DNA of 7,782 nucleotides from Candidatus Zhuqueibacterota bacterium 4484_87 (GTDB taxonomy: Bacteria > Zhuqueibacterota > Zhuqueibacteria > Thermofontimicrobiales > Thermofontimicrobiaceae). Shown piece after piece: positions 1 through 6,963 of the stretch. The notes beneath the pieces were generated by a model. It was not told the DNA's origin. It saw only the letters and a list, made by a program, of their open reading frames with translations, and searched no databases. Location: positions 1 to 7,782 of the forward strand of contig NATN01000117.1 of assembly GCA_002085355.1 (NCBI GenBank). Reading direction: 5' to 3'. Both the position numbers and the translations under genes were made by a program. Position 1 is the first letter of the stretch. Each line of letters starts with the position of its first letter.

Positions 1-1130
1 AAGCCAATCATAAAGTAAAATTTAATGTGATTAATTTTCGATTCGCTCAAAGAATGAGCAGCCTGCAAAATAACTTCATGCGATAAATTTTTATTGATAA
101 TTTTTCGCATTCGTTCCGAACCCGCCTCCGGTGCGAAAGCAATGGAATTTACATTTGCGCGCTCAAAAATCTCAAGAAATTCCGGAGTAATCATGTCCAG
201 ACGAAAAGAAGACAATCCTAACTCATAATTCTTCGCTGCCAATGTCCGGCACAGGTCCAGCAAGCCGGGGTAATCCGATAATGCCGCACCAATCAAACCA
301 ATCTTTTTGGCATCACCGGCATGCTGATCAACAGTCTCAATGATTTTTCCCGTTGAAAAAATTCTGTAGGGATGGTAAATATGACTTGCTGCACAAAAAC
401 GACATCTCCGTCCGCACCCTCTTCCCACCTCTAAAAGAAACATATCCCGAAAATGACTATCCGCCGAGCGAATTACCGAATATTGCGGCGACATCTGTTT
501 TAAATCGGCATGTATTTTTTCAATTCGGAAATCAGAATGGTTAAAGCACGGCACGTAAAAGCCGGGCGAACTGGCAAGCAACTCCAATAATTGAAATCGT
601 GAGAGCCTTTTCTCTCTGTACTTGAGCAAAGCATCAACGAGGAAATCAGAAACAGGTTCAAATTCGCCTAATACCATAACGTCTGCGAACAACGACAATG
701 GGCCGGGATTCATAAAAGAGGCTGTACCGCCTAAAATAACGAACGGTTCTCTCTCGTCGCGTTCCGCAGCAACTGGTTCGATTCCGGCTTCTGAAAGGAA
801 TTTGACAACATTCGGGATGTCAAGCTCAAAAGAAATGGAAAAAGCGACAACATCAAAATAGCGTAATTCGTTGCCAGATTCGATCGTACGGGTTCGGACA
901 GGAAAAGATCTGTCAAAAAAAGCGCGCTCGCAGCGGACTTCCGTGAACTCATTGAAAATTCGATAGACTGACTGGAAGCCGAGGTTCGCCATTCCGACGG
1001 CATACGAATTCGGAAAGGCTAAAGCAACGGAGAGCACACTTTCAGTTTTCACCTGAATCGCATTTTTTTCTTTTGCGGCAATCCTGTTTCGGATTTGTTC
1101 AAATAGTCTTTCTCTGGAAATAGGTTTCAT
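1..1130 (-). CDS. Radical SAM protein with N-terminal B12-binding-like domain (3' end outside window)
   Basis: The frame is open from the ATG at 1130 to the window edge: 376 complete codons with no stop. Residues about 30-170 look like the cobalamin-binding-type alpha/beta domain found before many radical SAM domains (AFPNSYAVGMANLGFQ, then VILGG and VLGEFEP), but I see no DxHxxG cobalamin-ligand motif there. The radical SAM domain begins near residue 230, with the [4Fe-4S] ligands C239, C243 and C246 in GRGCGRRCRFC. It continues through SSFRLDMITPEFL and FAPEAGSERMRKIINK (about 307-347), typical of this family, to KFYFMIG at the edge. A C-terminal part is missing from view. An in-frame TGA directly precedes the ATG, so 1130 is the earliest possible start; the ribosome site is weak (GAG seven bases upstream). 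It follows ftsZ on the same strand after 203 bases. The family call is firm; substrate and reaction are unknown. It may be a methylase-like or uncharacterised rSAM enzyme. Confidence 0.88.
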   Translation of the reverse strand, partial: MKPISRERLFEQIRNRIAAKEKNAIQVKTESVLSVALAFPNSYAVGMANLGFQSVYRIFNEFTEVRCERAFFDRSFPVRTRTIESGNELRYFDVVAFSISFELDIPNVVKFLSEAGIEPVAAERDEREPFVILGGTASFMNPGPLSLFADVMVLGEFEPVSDFLVDALLKYREKRLSRFQLLELLASSPGFYVPCFNHSDFRIEKIHADLKQMSPQYSVIRSADSHFRDMFLLEVGRGCGRRCRFCAASHIYHPYRIFSTGKIIETVDQHAGDAKKIGLIGAALSDYPGLLDLCRTLAAKNYELGLSSFRLDMITPEFLEIFERANVNSIAFAPEAGSERMRKIINKNLSHEVILQAAHSLSESKINHIKFYFMIG

Positions 1131-1140
1131 TCATTTTCTC

Positions 1141-1263
1141 AAAAAAAAAGCAATCCTGATAACCATTTAGAGTTTGAAGACAGAAAAGCAATTATTTAAC
1201 TGTCTTTCCGACGAGAAGTTGCACAGCACCCGAATTCCTGCGAATTTGTGGTTATCAGGATTG
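1141..1263 (-). terminator. Possible intrinsic terminator or attenuator between ftsZ and the radical SAM gene
   Basis: On the minus strand a 15-base arm (1263-1249) and its perfect complement (1165-1151) can form a stem. One base later there is an unbroken run of nine T's (1149-1141). This is the layout of a Rho-independent terminator at the end of the ftsZ operon. The loop is unusually long (83 bases), which weakens the call, although a 7-base-pair inner hairpin (1177-1183 with 1200-1206) would compact it. The T-run ends only ten bases before the radical SAM start codon, so an attenuator or leader structure is an alternative reading. Confidence 0.4.
1151..1263. repeat. Perfect 15-base inverted repeat with nested hairpin
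   Basis: The left arm CAATCCTGATAACCA (1151-1165) and the right arm TGGTTATCAGGATTG (1249-1263) are exact reverse complements separated by 83 bases. Inside lies a second short inverted repeat, AAGACAG (1177-1183) and CTGTCTT (1200-1206), with a 16-base AT-rich loop. No other copy of the 15-mer was noticed in the window. The spacer holds no credible gene. The structure could be an RNA stem (see the terminator entry) or the remnant of a small non-autonomous repeat element; the sequence alone does not decide. Confidence 0.85.
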
Positions 1264-1333
1264 ATGAAATGTATCCGCAAAATGATATTTCAAGAAATAA
1301 ACCGACTGTTCGATAAAAGCCATATTCAAATTA

Positions 1334-2551
1334 TTATCCTTGCATACGACGGCGGAGAAATGTCGGCATTTCGTATTGATCCGGTTTGACTTCAGCTTGT
1401 AATTCTTCTTCTAATTCAAGCTCTTCGTCATGTCCGTTTCCGTTGAATTTATCTTCTTCTTTTTCTGCAACAATTTCTGCTTCTTGTTGTTGGCGATGAA
1501 TTGTCGGCACATCCAGATAGTCAATCGTTGTGTGGGCGAAATCCATCTTTCTTTTTAAAAAAGGGACGTCTTTATTTTTCTCCTTTTTATTAAATCCCGT
1601 GGCAATAACTGTAACGCGGATTTTATCCTTGAATGCCTCGTCAATGACGGCGCCAAAAATAATATTCGCATCTTCTCCTGCCGCAGACTGGATTATTTGA
1701 GTTGCCGCATCGATCTCAGATAAAGTAATATCATCGCCGCCGGTAATATTGACAAGCAAGCCGAGAGCGCCGGTGATGGAAACATCTTCCAGTAAAGGAC
1801 TGGAAATCGCTGCACGCGCCGCTTCAATTGCGCGCTCTTCGCCTGACGCTACTGCCGATCCCATGAGTGCATCGCCCATTTCCGACATAACAGTTTTCAC
1901 ATCAGCAAAGTCCAAATTGATCAATCCGGGCACAGTAATTAAATCGGAAATACCTTTCGTAGCGTTGTACAGCACATCATCCGCCATCTGGAAAGCTCTG
2001 TTTAGTCTGGTATTTTTATCCACAATGGACAACAAACGCTGATTTGGAATCACAATCAAGGTATCGACGGATTTTTTCATCTCCAAAATACCTTCCTCTG
2101 CGCGCTTCATCCGTTTTTGACCTTCAAACAGAAAGGGCTTGGTCACGATCCCTACGGTTAAAGCATTCAAATCTTTGGCAATCTGTGCAACAACAGGAGC
2201 AGCGCCTGTGCCTGTCCCTCCGCCCATTCCGGCGGCAATAAAAACCATATCCACATCCTTCAGCGCATTGTACACTGCTTCCTGATCTTCCTCAATGGCA
2301 CGCCTGCCGACCTCAGGATTTGCTCCTGCGCCGAGGCCTTTGGTCAAACTTCTGCCGATTTGAATTCTCGCCGGCGCTTTGCAAATATTGAGCGCCTGCA
2401 AATCAGTATTTATCGCGACAAATTCAACTCCAGCCAGTCCTGCAGAAATCATGCGATTCACGGCATTTCCGCCTGCCCCGCCGACGCCAATCACTTTCAT
2501 ACGCGCGGTTGGGGTTGCGCTTTCATCAAAATTAAAAGTCAAGTCTTTCAT
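1334..2551 (-). CDS. ftsZ: Cell division protein FtsZ, tubulin-like GTPase
   Basis: FtsZ polymerises with GTP into the cytoplasmic Z-ring that recruits the divisome. The 405-residue product has the GTP-binding start VIGVGGAGGNAVNRM (20-34), the tubulin signature GGGTGTGAAP (110-119), the sugar-contacting ISAGL and FLFEGQKR regions, and the T7 synergy loop NLDFADV (212-218), which supplies the acidic catalytic residues. All key residues are present. The polymerisation core ends near residue 320. Then come two CTP-like stretches (328-336 and 344-355), an acidic linker (357-394, 16 D/E in 38 residues), and the terminal FtsA-binding peptide EMPTFLRRR (394-402). I chose the ATG at 2551 because AGGAGG sits six bases upstream. 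An in-frame ATG at 2566 would lie directly upstream of this ribosome site, with the AGGAGG inside its reading frame, and would add a non-conserved MRRAT. It is the last gene of the dcw run, 67 bases after ftsA. Confidence 0.98.
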   Translation of the reverse strand: MKDLTFNFDESATPTARMKVIGVGGAGGNAVNRMISAGLAGVEFVAINTDLQALNICKAPARIQIGRSLTKGLGAGANPEVGRRAIEEDQEAVYNALKDVDMVFIAAGMGGGTGTGAAPVVAQIAKDLNALTVGIVTKPFLFEGQKRMKRAEEGILEMKKSVDTLIVIPNQRLLSIVDKNTRLNRAFQMADDVLYNATKGISDLITVPGLINLDFADVKTVMSEMGDALMGSAVASGEERAIEAARAAISSPLLEDVSITGALGLLVNITGGDDITLSEIDAATQIIQSAAGEDANIIFGAVIDEAFKDKIRVTVIATGFNKKEKNKDVPFLKRKMDFAHTTIDYLDVPTIHRQQQEAEIVAEKEEDKFNGNGHDEELELEEELQAEVKPDQYEMPTFLRRRMQG

Positions 2552-2557
2552 AGTAGC

Positions 2558-2563
2558 CCTCCT
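2558..2563 (-). promoter_or_regulatory. ftsZ ribosome binding site, decides the start codon
   Basis: A full AGGAGG (minus strand) lies six bases before the ATG at 2551. This places translation start there rather than at the in-frame ATG at 2566. Confidence 0.85.
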
Positions 2564-2579
2564 CACTGGATGGGTGAAG
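2561..2579 (-). promoter_or_regulatory. Small hairpin overlapping the ftsZ ribosome binding site
   Basis: In the minus-strand transcript CUUCAC (2579-2574) can pair with GUGAGG (2566-2561) around a 7-base loop, giving six pairs, one of them G-U. The 3' arm covers half of the AGGAGG ribosome site of ftsZ. It could modestly limit initiation, but a six-pair stem may also arise by chance. Confidence 0.3.
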
Positions 2580-2618
2580 GTATAAAATTAATTTACTTTT
2601 TCTATCTCAAATTTAGTA

Positions 2619-3878
2619 TTAACCCGGTCTTCGCGGCGAAATAAAGCTTCGCAGCCTGTCAACGATTGCCTGCCAAAGAGATTTTTGTTTTGATGAGGCA
2701 AACAGACCGTCCAGTTGCTCGTAATCTCCGCTCAAAGCGTACAAAACCAATCCTACTCCTGTAGCATGGATTGGACTACGTGCCAGATCGATCAATCCGC
2801 TGAATCCTCGCGGTATTCCTAATTTCACAGGCATGTCGAAAATTTCCTCAGCTAATTCCACCGCTCCTTTAATCAGCGAACCGCCTCCCGTTAACACAAC
2901 ACCGGTAGTCATCAGATCCGCAAAATCGGTCTTGCGAATCTGGTTCGCTGACATTTTGAAAATTTCTTCCATTCGTGAACGAATAATATCTGTAAGTAAT
3001 TCCTTTGAAATTTTTCTTGAACTTCTGCTGTTGATTCCGGGTACTTCAATCGGCTCTTCCGGATTTTCCAGCAGATTATAGTCACAACAGCCAAAGCGCT
3101 GCTTGATCATCTCGGCCTGTTCCATGGGCGTCCGCAGCACAATGGCGATATCACTGGTGACATTCCCTCCACCAAGAGCGATAACTGCTGTTTGTCGGAT
3201 GCACCCCTCGAAAAACATGGCGATATCTGTTGTGCCTCCTCCCATATCAATAACGATAACGCCCAGTTCTTTTTCCTCCTCAGTCAAAACAGAATAGCTC
3301 GAAGCCAGAGGTTCCAATACCAGGTCCCTGACCTCAATGCCAGCTTTTTCCACACTGCGGCAGATATTTTGGGCAGAAGTCACCGCTCCGGTAACAATAT
3401 GCACCTCTGTTTCCAATCTGACTCCGCTGATGCCAACCGGATTTCGGATTCCGCGCTGATCATCTACGATAAATTCCTGAGGCAGAATGTGCAGAAGCTC
3501 CCGATCCACCGGCATCATTACTGCCTTAGCTGCTTCCAGCACCCGGCGGACATCGTCTTCTGTTACTTCGTTATCAGGCCCGGCAACAGCAACAACTCCT
3601 CTGCCATTGAAACTCCGGATATGATCTCCGGCGATACCGACATAAGCCTCATTCACTTCAATATCTGCCATCTGCTCTGCCTGAGCCACTGCACTTTCAA
3701 TGGAACGCACTGTTTTTTCAATATCGACAACAACGCCTTTCCTCAAACCATCAGATGGCGCAATTCCGACGCCGATGATTTTCGGCTGCTCACCTTCAGC
3801 AACTTCAGCGATGATCGCACCAATTTTAGTGGTACCGATGTCAATTCCCGCTATATATTCATATTCTGACGTTCCCAT
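2619..3878 (-). CDS. ftsA: Cell division protein FtsA, actin-like membrane anchor of FtsZ
   Basis: FtsA binds the FtsZ C-terminal peptide and tethers the Z-ring to the inner face of the cytoplasmic membrane. The 419-residue product has normal family length. Visible actin-fold motifs are phosphate-1 GIDIGTTK (11-18), phosphate-2 IDMGGGTTD (210-218) and the adenosine motif GVVLTGGGS (326-334). The 1C subdomain characteristic of FtsA falls around residues 85-165. The C-terminus carries a short amphipathic segment, SLWQAIVDRLRSFI (400-413), matching the membrane-targeting helix of the family, followed by a basic/Pro tail. The ATG at 3878 has AGGAG seven bases upstream. That ribosome site overlaps the ftsQ stop codon, so the two genes are likely translationally coupled. 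It lies directly upstream of ftsZ, the classic pairing. Confidence 0.97.
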   Translation of the reverse strand: MGTSEYEYIAGIDIGTTKIGAIIAEVAEGEQPKIIGVGIAPSDGLRKGVVVDIEKTVRSIESAVAQAEQMADIEVNEAYVGIAGDHIRSFNGRGVVAVAGPDNEVTEDDVRRVLEAAKAVMMPVDRELLHILPQEFIVDDQRGIRNPVGISGVRLETEVHIVTGAVTSAQNICRSVEKAGIEVRDLVLEPLASSYSVLTEEEKELGVIVIDMGGGTTDIAMFFEGCIRQTAVIALGGGNVTSDIAIVLRTPMEQAEMIKQRFGCCDYNLLENPEEPIEVPGINSRSSRKISKELLTDIIRSRMEEIFKMSANQIRKTDFADLMTTGVVLTGGGSLIKGAVELAEEIFDMPVKLGIPRGFSGLIDLARSPIHATGVGLVLYALSGDYEQLDGLFASSKQKSLWQAIVDRLRSFISPRRPG

Positions 3879-3888
3879 TGGATTTCTC

Positions 3889-4632
3889 CTATGTTTTTCT
3901 CTTTATTACGATCTGACCTCGAAATCTGGCATCGATGGCCAGTACATCTTTGAGTTGTTTGCGGCGTAATTTTTGGTGATACAATGCGCTAAAACCGTTG
4001 AGCCTCGCCGCAATTTTCCCTTTTCCTAAAATCACGGGTAAATTATTGTCTTTCAGGAAGAAGCTGATTCCGGCGTCTTTGTCATAGTGAAGTTCTGAAA
4101 TATCTGTGTATAGAACCGGATCTTTTTCCCTGATCTTCTTTAATATCGCAATACAATACGCGAGCAATTCATCATTTTCCGGAACTCTTTTTCCTGTGTC
4201 ATCATATTTGAAATGGATACCTGTGATTACCGGTAAATCGTACAATGCTTCTGCCGGATAATCAAAAATCAATTTTTTTGTATCACTGGCAGCAACGATT
4301 TCAGAACCGGCGACTCCAGCAACAAGTTGATGCTCCGCTATTTTTATTTTCAAAACAGACGGATAAGAACGTGAGACAACAACAGAGCGCACCATCGGGT
4401 GGCGCGTTAGACTGCGTTGAATGGAATCAACATCAATCTGAAACAAGTCTTTTGAAAAATCGATATCAATCAACCGCGCAATATCTTCCTTTGTCACATA
4501 ATGATTACCGGAGATTTGTACCGCACGCAACTTAAATGCACCATTAACATGGAGCAAATAAAAAATGCCTCCAATAACCGCCAGTGAAAATATCGCGATT
4601 GAAATTGTTTGAAACATGCTAATTTTTTTCAT
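3889..4632 (-). CDS. ftsQ: Cell division protein FtsQ (DivIB family)
   Basis: FtsQ is a bitopic inner-membrane divisome protein whose extracytoplasmic part contacts FtsB/FtsL and other late proteins. The 247-residue product has a six-residue cytoplasmic tail, one transmembrane segment (about 8-28), a POTRA domain (about 34-101; FKLRAVQISGNHYVTKEDI, then HPMVRSVVVSRSYPSVLKIKI), and the FtsQ-type beta domain with LPVITG (133-138) and a final IDARFRGQIVIK strand (233-244). The sequence is divergent, as usual for FtsQ, and the call rests on architecture plus position between ftsW and ftsA. The ATG at 4632 has AGGAG eight bases upstream. In many bacteria murG, murC and murB (or ddl) separate ftsW from ftsQ; here only 30 bases do. 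Confidence 0.93.
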   Translation of the reverse strand: MKKISMFQTISIAIFSLAVIGGIFYLLHVNGAFKLRAVQISGNHYVTKEDIARLIDIDFSKDLFQIDVDSIQRSLTRHPMVRSVVVSRSYPSVLKIKIAEHQLVAGVAGSEIVAASDTKKLIFDYPAEALYDLPVITGIHFKYDDTGKRVPENDELLAYCIAILKKIREKDPVLYTDISELHYDKDAGISFFLKDNNLPVILGKGKIAARLNGFSALYHQKLRRKQLKDVLAIDARFRGQIVIKRKT

Positions 4633-4662
4633 AACGCACGCTCCTGTGGAAATTCTGACAGC

Positions 4663-5829
4663 TTAATGTCTTCTGACATTTCTCGACTTTTTCGTCGTTT
4701 TTTTTGAATAGCTGCTCTTTCGGCCGCTGCGATACCGCCGCGCCCCGTTCTGCATTGAAATATTGAGCAAGATGCCCACTCCCACTAAATTCATAATCAG
4801 CGAGCTCCCGCCGTAACTAATAAACGGCATGGTAATTCCGGTTACCGGAAGTAAATTCAGCGCAATACCGGCATTGAACAGCGCGTAAATCGTGATGGAA
4901 GCAATAATTCCGATGGCTAACAATTGTCCGGCTTTGTCAGGCGCATGGGTAGCAATCCACATTCCTCGCCAAAGCAACAGTAAAAAAAGTGTCAAAATGA
5001 TTGCGCAGCCAATTAATCCCATCTCTTCGCCAATTATGCTGAAAATAAAATCGTTGTACGGATATGGTAAAAAATGCATTTTTTGCCGGCTGTTTCCCAG
5101 ACCGACACCAAATACTCCGCCATTTCCAAAAGAAATGAGCGATTGCGTAATTTGATATGGCAGTTTCCCCACACCGCGAATAGCACTGAAATAGCTGCTT
5201 ATCCGCTGAAGTTGATATGGATATAATTTAAGAAAAATACTTATGACAACAACTGTTGCCGAAGCTAAAGCTGTCAAATGATAAAAGCTTGCACCTGCCA
5301 GAAAAATCATAATCATAGCAATAATAAAAATTATGACCGCGCTTCCCAAATCCGGCTCAAGGGCAATAAAAAAAACCACTACCGCCAAAGCGACCAGCGC
5401 CGGCATGAGTCCCTGATTAAAGTCTTCTATATTCTTTCGATTATCGGCAAAATATTTTGCCAAATAAAGTATGAGAGCAATTTTGGCAAATTCCGATGGC
5501 TGAAATGAAATCCCACCTACTAAAAATGCCCGGCGGCTCCCATTGTAAAATGCGCCATTAAAAAGGACATAAAGTAGCAATAAAACAGCAAAACCCAACA
5601 AAGCAGGTGACAGGTCAAGCAAATAGCGAAAATCAATTTTAATAAACAACACCATCAATAGCAAACCGATGGTGAGACGCATGAGGTGAGCAATGAGAAA
5701 ATACTGGCTGCTACCATACTTTGCCTGGCCCAGATAGCTGCCGGCGCTGTAAATAGCTGTGATTCCGATGACAATCAGCACCAGCACGATCATCAAAAAT
5801 AATACATCAAATGGAATCCGTTTTCTCAA
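4663..5829 (-). CDS. ftsW: FtsW, SEDS-family septal peptidoglycan polymerase
   Basis: FtsW polymerises lipid II into glycan strands at the septum, in complex with the class B penicillin-binding protein FtsI. The 388-residue product is almost entirely hydrophobic, consistent with about ten membrane segments. It carries SEDS landmarks: PSEFAKIALILYLAKYF (111-127), EPDLGSA (158-164), GLGNSRQKMHFLP (243-255), NDFIFSIIGEEMG (259-271) with the conserved Asp260, and GITMPFISYGGSS (331-343). Position in the dcw cluster favours FtsW over its relative RodA. The start is TTG at 5829: GAGGG lies six bases upstream and a TAA closes the frame shortly above. The cytoplasmic C-terminal tail (361-388) is strongly basic, with 12 K/R in 28 residues. 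murD, commonly just upstream, is absent. Confidence 0.95.
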   Translation of the reverse strand: MRKRIPFDVLFLMIVLVLIVIGITAIYSAGSYLGQAKYGSSQYFLIAHLMRLTIGLLLMVLFIKIDFRYLLDLSPALLGFAVLLLLYVLFNGAFYNGSRRAFLVGGISFQPSEFAKIALILYLAKYFADNRKNIEDFNQGLMPALVALAVVVFFIALEPDLGSAVIIFIIAMIMIFLAGASFYHLTALASATVVVISIFLKLYPYQLQRISSYFSAIRGVGKLPYQITQSLISFGNGGVFGVGLGNSRQKMHFLPYPYNDFIFSIIGEEMGLIGCAIILTLFLLLLWRGMWIATHAPDKAGQLLAIGIIASITIYALFNAGIALNLLPVTGITMPFISYGGSSLIMNLVGVGILLNISMQNGARRYRSGRKSSYSKKTTKKSRNVRRH

Positions 5830-5835
5830 TTGCGT

Positions 5836-5840
5836 CCCTC
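5836..5840 (-). promoter_or_regulatory. ftsW ribosome binding site supporting a TTG start
   Basis: GAGGG (minus strand) ends six bases before the TTG at 5829-5827, and an in-frame TAA lies just above it. No ATG is available before the first membrane segment, so the TTG start is well supported. Confidence 0.75.
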
Positions 5841-5870
5841 TTTAATTTTGTAAGAAAAGATTCATGTCAA

Positions 5871-6959
5871 TTAGCGAACCTTGAAAGTACTGAGCGTAAA
5901 TAGAGCTAACAAAATACCGATAATCCAGAATCTGACAACGACCTGCGATTCATGCCACCCTTTCAGTTCAAAATGGTGATGCAACGGAGCCATGCGAAAA
6001 ATTCTTTTTCCGCCGGTTTTTTTGAAATAGGCAACTTGCAAAATGACTGACAGCGACTCAGCGACGAACACTCCGCCAATAATGATGAGCAACAACTCCT
6101 TGTGCAACATAACTGCCAACGCTCCCACGGAACAGCCCAAGGACAGCGAGCCAGTATCACCCATAAATACCTTGCTCGGATGCACATTCCACCACAAAAA
6201 GCCAAGACTAGCACCAATTAACGCCGCTGAGTACACTGTCAGTTCACCAGCACCAGGCAAATAAATAATATTCAAATAATGACTAAAATCAACTCGACCG
6301 GAAATGTAACTAATTGCCGCCCAGGCAACAGCAGTGATGCCTACTAAACCAATCGCCAACCCGTCAAGCCCATCAGTCAAATTAACTGAATTTGAGGTTG
6401 CGGTAATCACGAAAATTACAACAGGAATATAAAAATAGCCAAAATCTAGATTTAAATTTTTGAAAAAAGGCACAGTGGACAAGGCTTTGACGTCAGCAAA
6501 CGATGGATGAAAATAAAGCACGCTGCCAATAATCAATCCCAGAGTCACCTGGCCGACAATTTTATATCTTCCAATTAATCCTTTTGGCATCTTCTTGACA
6601 ACTTTCAAATAATCATCAAATATTCCCAATACTCCGCCCCATATTGTCGCTGTCAGGATGAGCAAGACATAAATATTATCCAATCTGGCAAACAAAACCG
6701 TAGGCAACAAAACAGCGATCAAAATGATTATGCCACCCATGGTAGGCGTGCCTGCTTTTTTCTGATGGCTTTTCGGACCTTCTGCGCGAATCTCTTCCCC
6801 GATTTGCTTTTTCTTAAGAAAATTTATGATGACAGGCCCAATAAACAAGCTAATCAGCAACGCCAGTATTGCTGCAGAAGCACTGCGAAAAGTGATGTAA
6901 CCGAATAAATTTAATCCGGAAAGGCTATGACGTAACGGATAAAAAATGTGATAAAACAT
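5871..6959 (-). CDS. mraY: Phospho-N-acetylmuramoyl-pentapeptide-transferase MraY
   Basis: MraY transfers phospho-MurNAc-pentapeptide from UDP to undecaprenyl phosphate, making lipid I on the cytoplasmic face of the inner membrane. The 362-residue product is full length and has about ten membrane segments. Conserved blocks are all present: AGTPTMGG (69-76), IFDDYLK (113-119) with the Asp115/Asp116 pair, NLTDGLDGLA (193-202), VFMGDTGSL (264-272) with Asp268, and MAPLHHHFE (323-331), the histidine motif specific to MraY within its superfamily. The ATG at 6959 is only four bases past the murF stop. Its ribosome site (AGGA, seven bases upstream) lies inside the last codons of murF, which implies translational coupling. 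Confidence 0.98.
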   Translation of the reverse strand: MFYHIFYPLRHSLSGLNLFGYITFRSASAAILALLISLFIGPVIINFLKKKQIGEEIRAEGPKSHQKKAGTPTMGGIIILIAVLLPTVLFARLDNIYVLLILTATIWGGVLGIFDDYLKVVKKMPKGLIGRYKIVGQVTLGLIIGSVLYFHPSFADVKALSTVPFFKNLNLDFGYFYIPVVIFVITATSNSVNLTDGLDGLAIGLVGITAVAWAAISYISGRVDFSHYLNIIYLPGAGELTVYSAALIGASLGFLWWNVHPSKVFMGDTGSLSLGCSVGALAVMLHKELLLIIIGGVFVAESLSVILQVAYFKKTGGKRIFRMAPLHHHFELKGWHESQVVVRFWIIGILLALFTLSTFKVR

Positions 6960-6963
6960 GGTC

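Noticed and set aside
731..1003. A 90-codon minus-strand frame within the radical SAM gene
   Set aside because: It is a shifted frame inside the well-supported radical SAM coding sequence and has low-complexity Ser/Leu content typical of a shadow frame.
1264..1333. Possible promoter for the radical SAM gene (TTGAAA at 1293-1288)
   Set aside because: The nearest -10-like hexamers have poor matches or wrong spacing, so the call would be speculative.
1131..1333. Cobalamin riboswitch upstream of the radical SAM gene
   Set aside because: No B12-box-like conserved sequence is visible and the space is short for that class, so the gene family alone is not evidence.
1174..1389. A 71-codon plus-strand frame in the ftsZ-rSAM gap
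   Set aside because: It starts with TTG without a ribosome site, overlaps the inverted repeat, and ends inside ftsZ. The product resembles nothing I recognise.
3192..3869. A 225-codon open frame on the plus strand opposite ftsA
   Set aside because: It lies wholly antisense to ftsA, has no family-like motif or ribosome site, and its composition is what the codon pattern of ftsA would produce.
5840..5870. A perfect TTGACA on the minus strand right after the mraY stop, as a promoter for ftsW
   Set aside because: No convincing -10 box lies 16-18 bases away. The best candidate, CAAAAT, has a spacer of 14, and a hexamer match alone is weak in AT-rich DNA.
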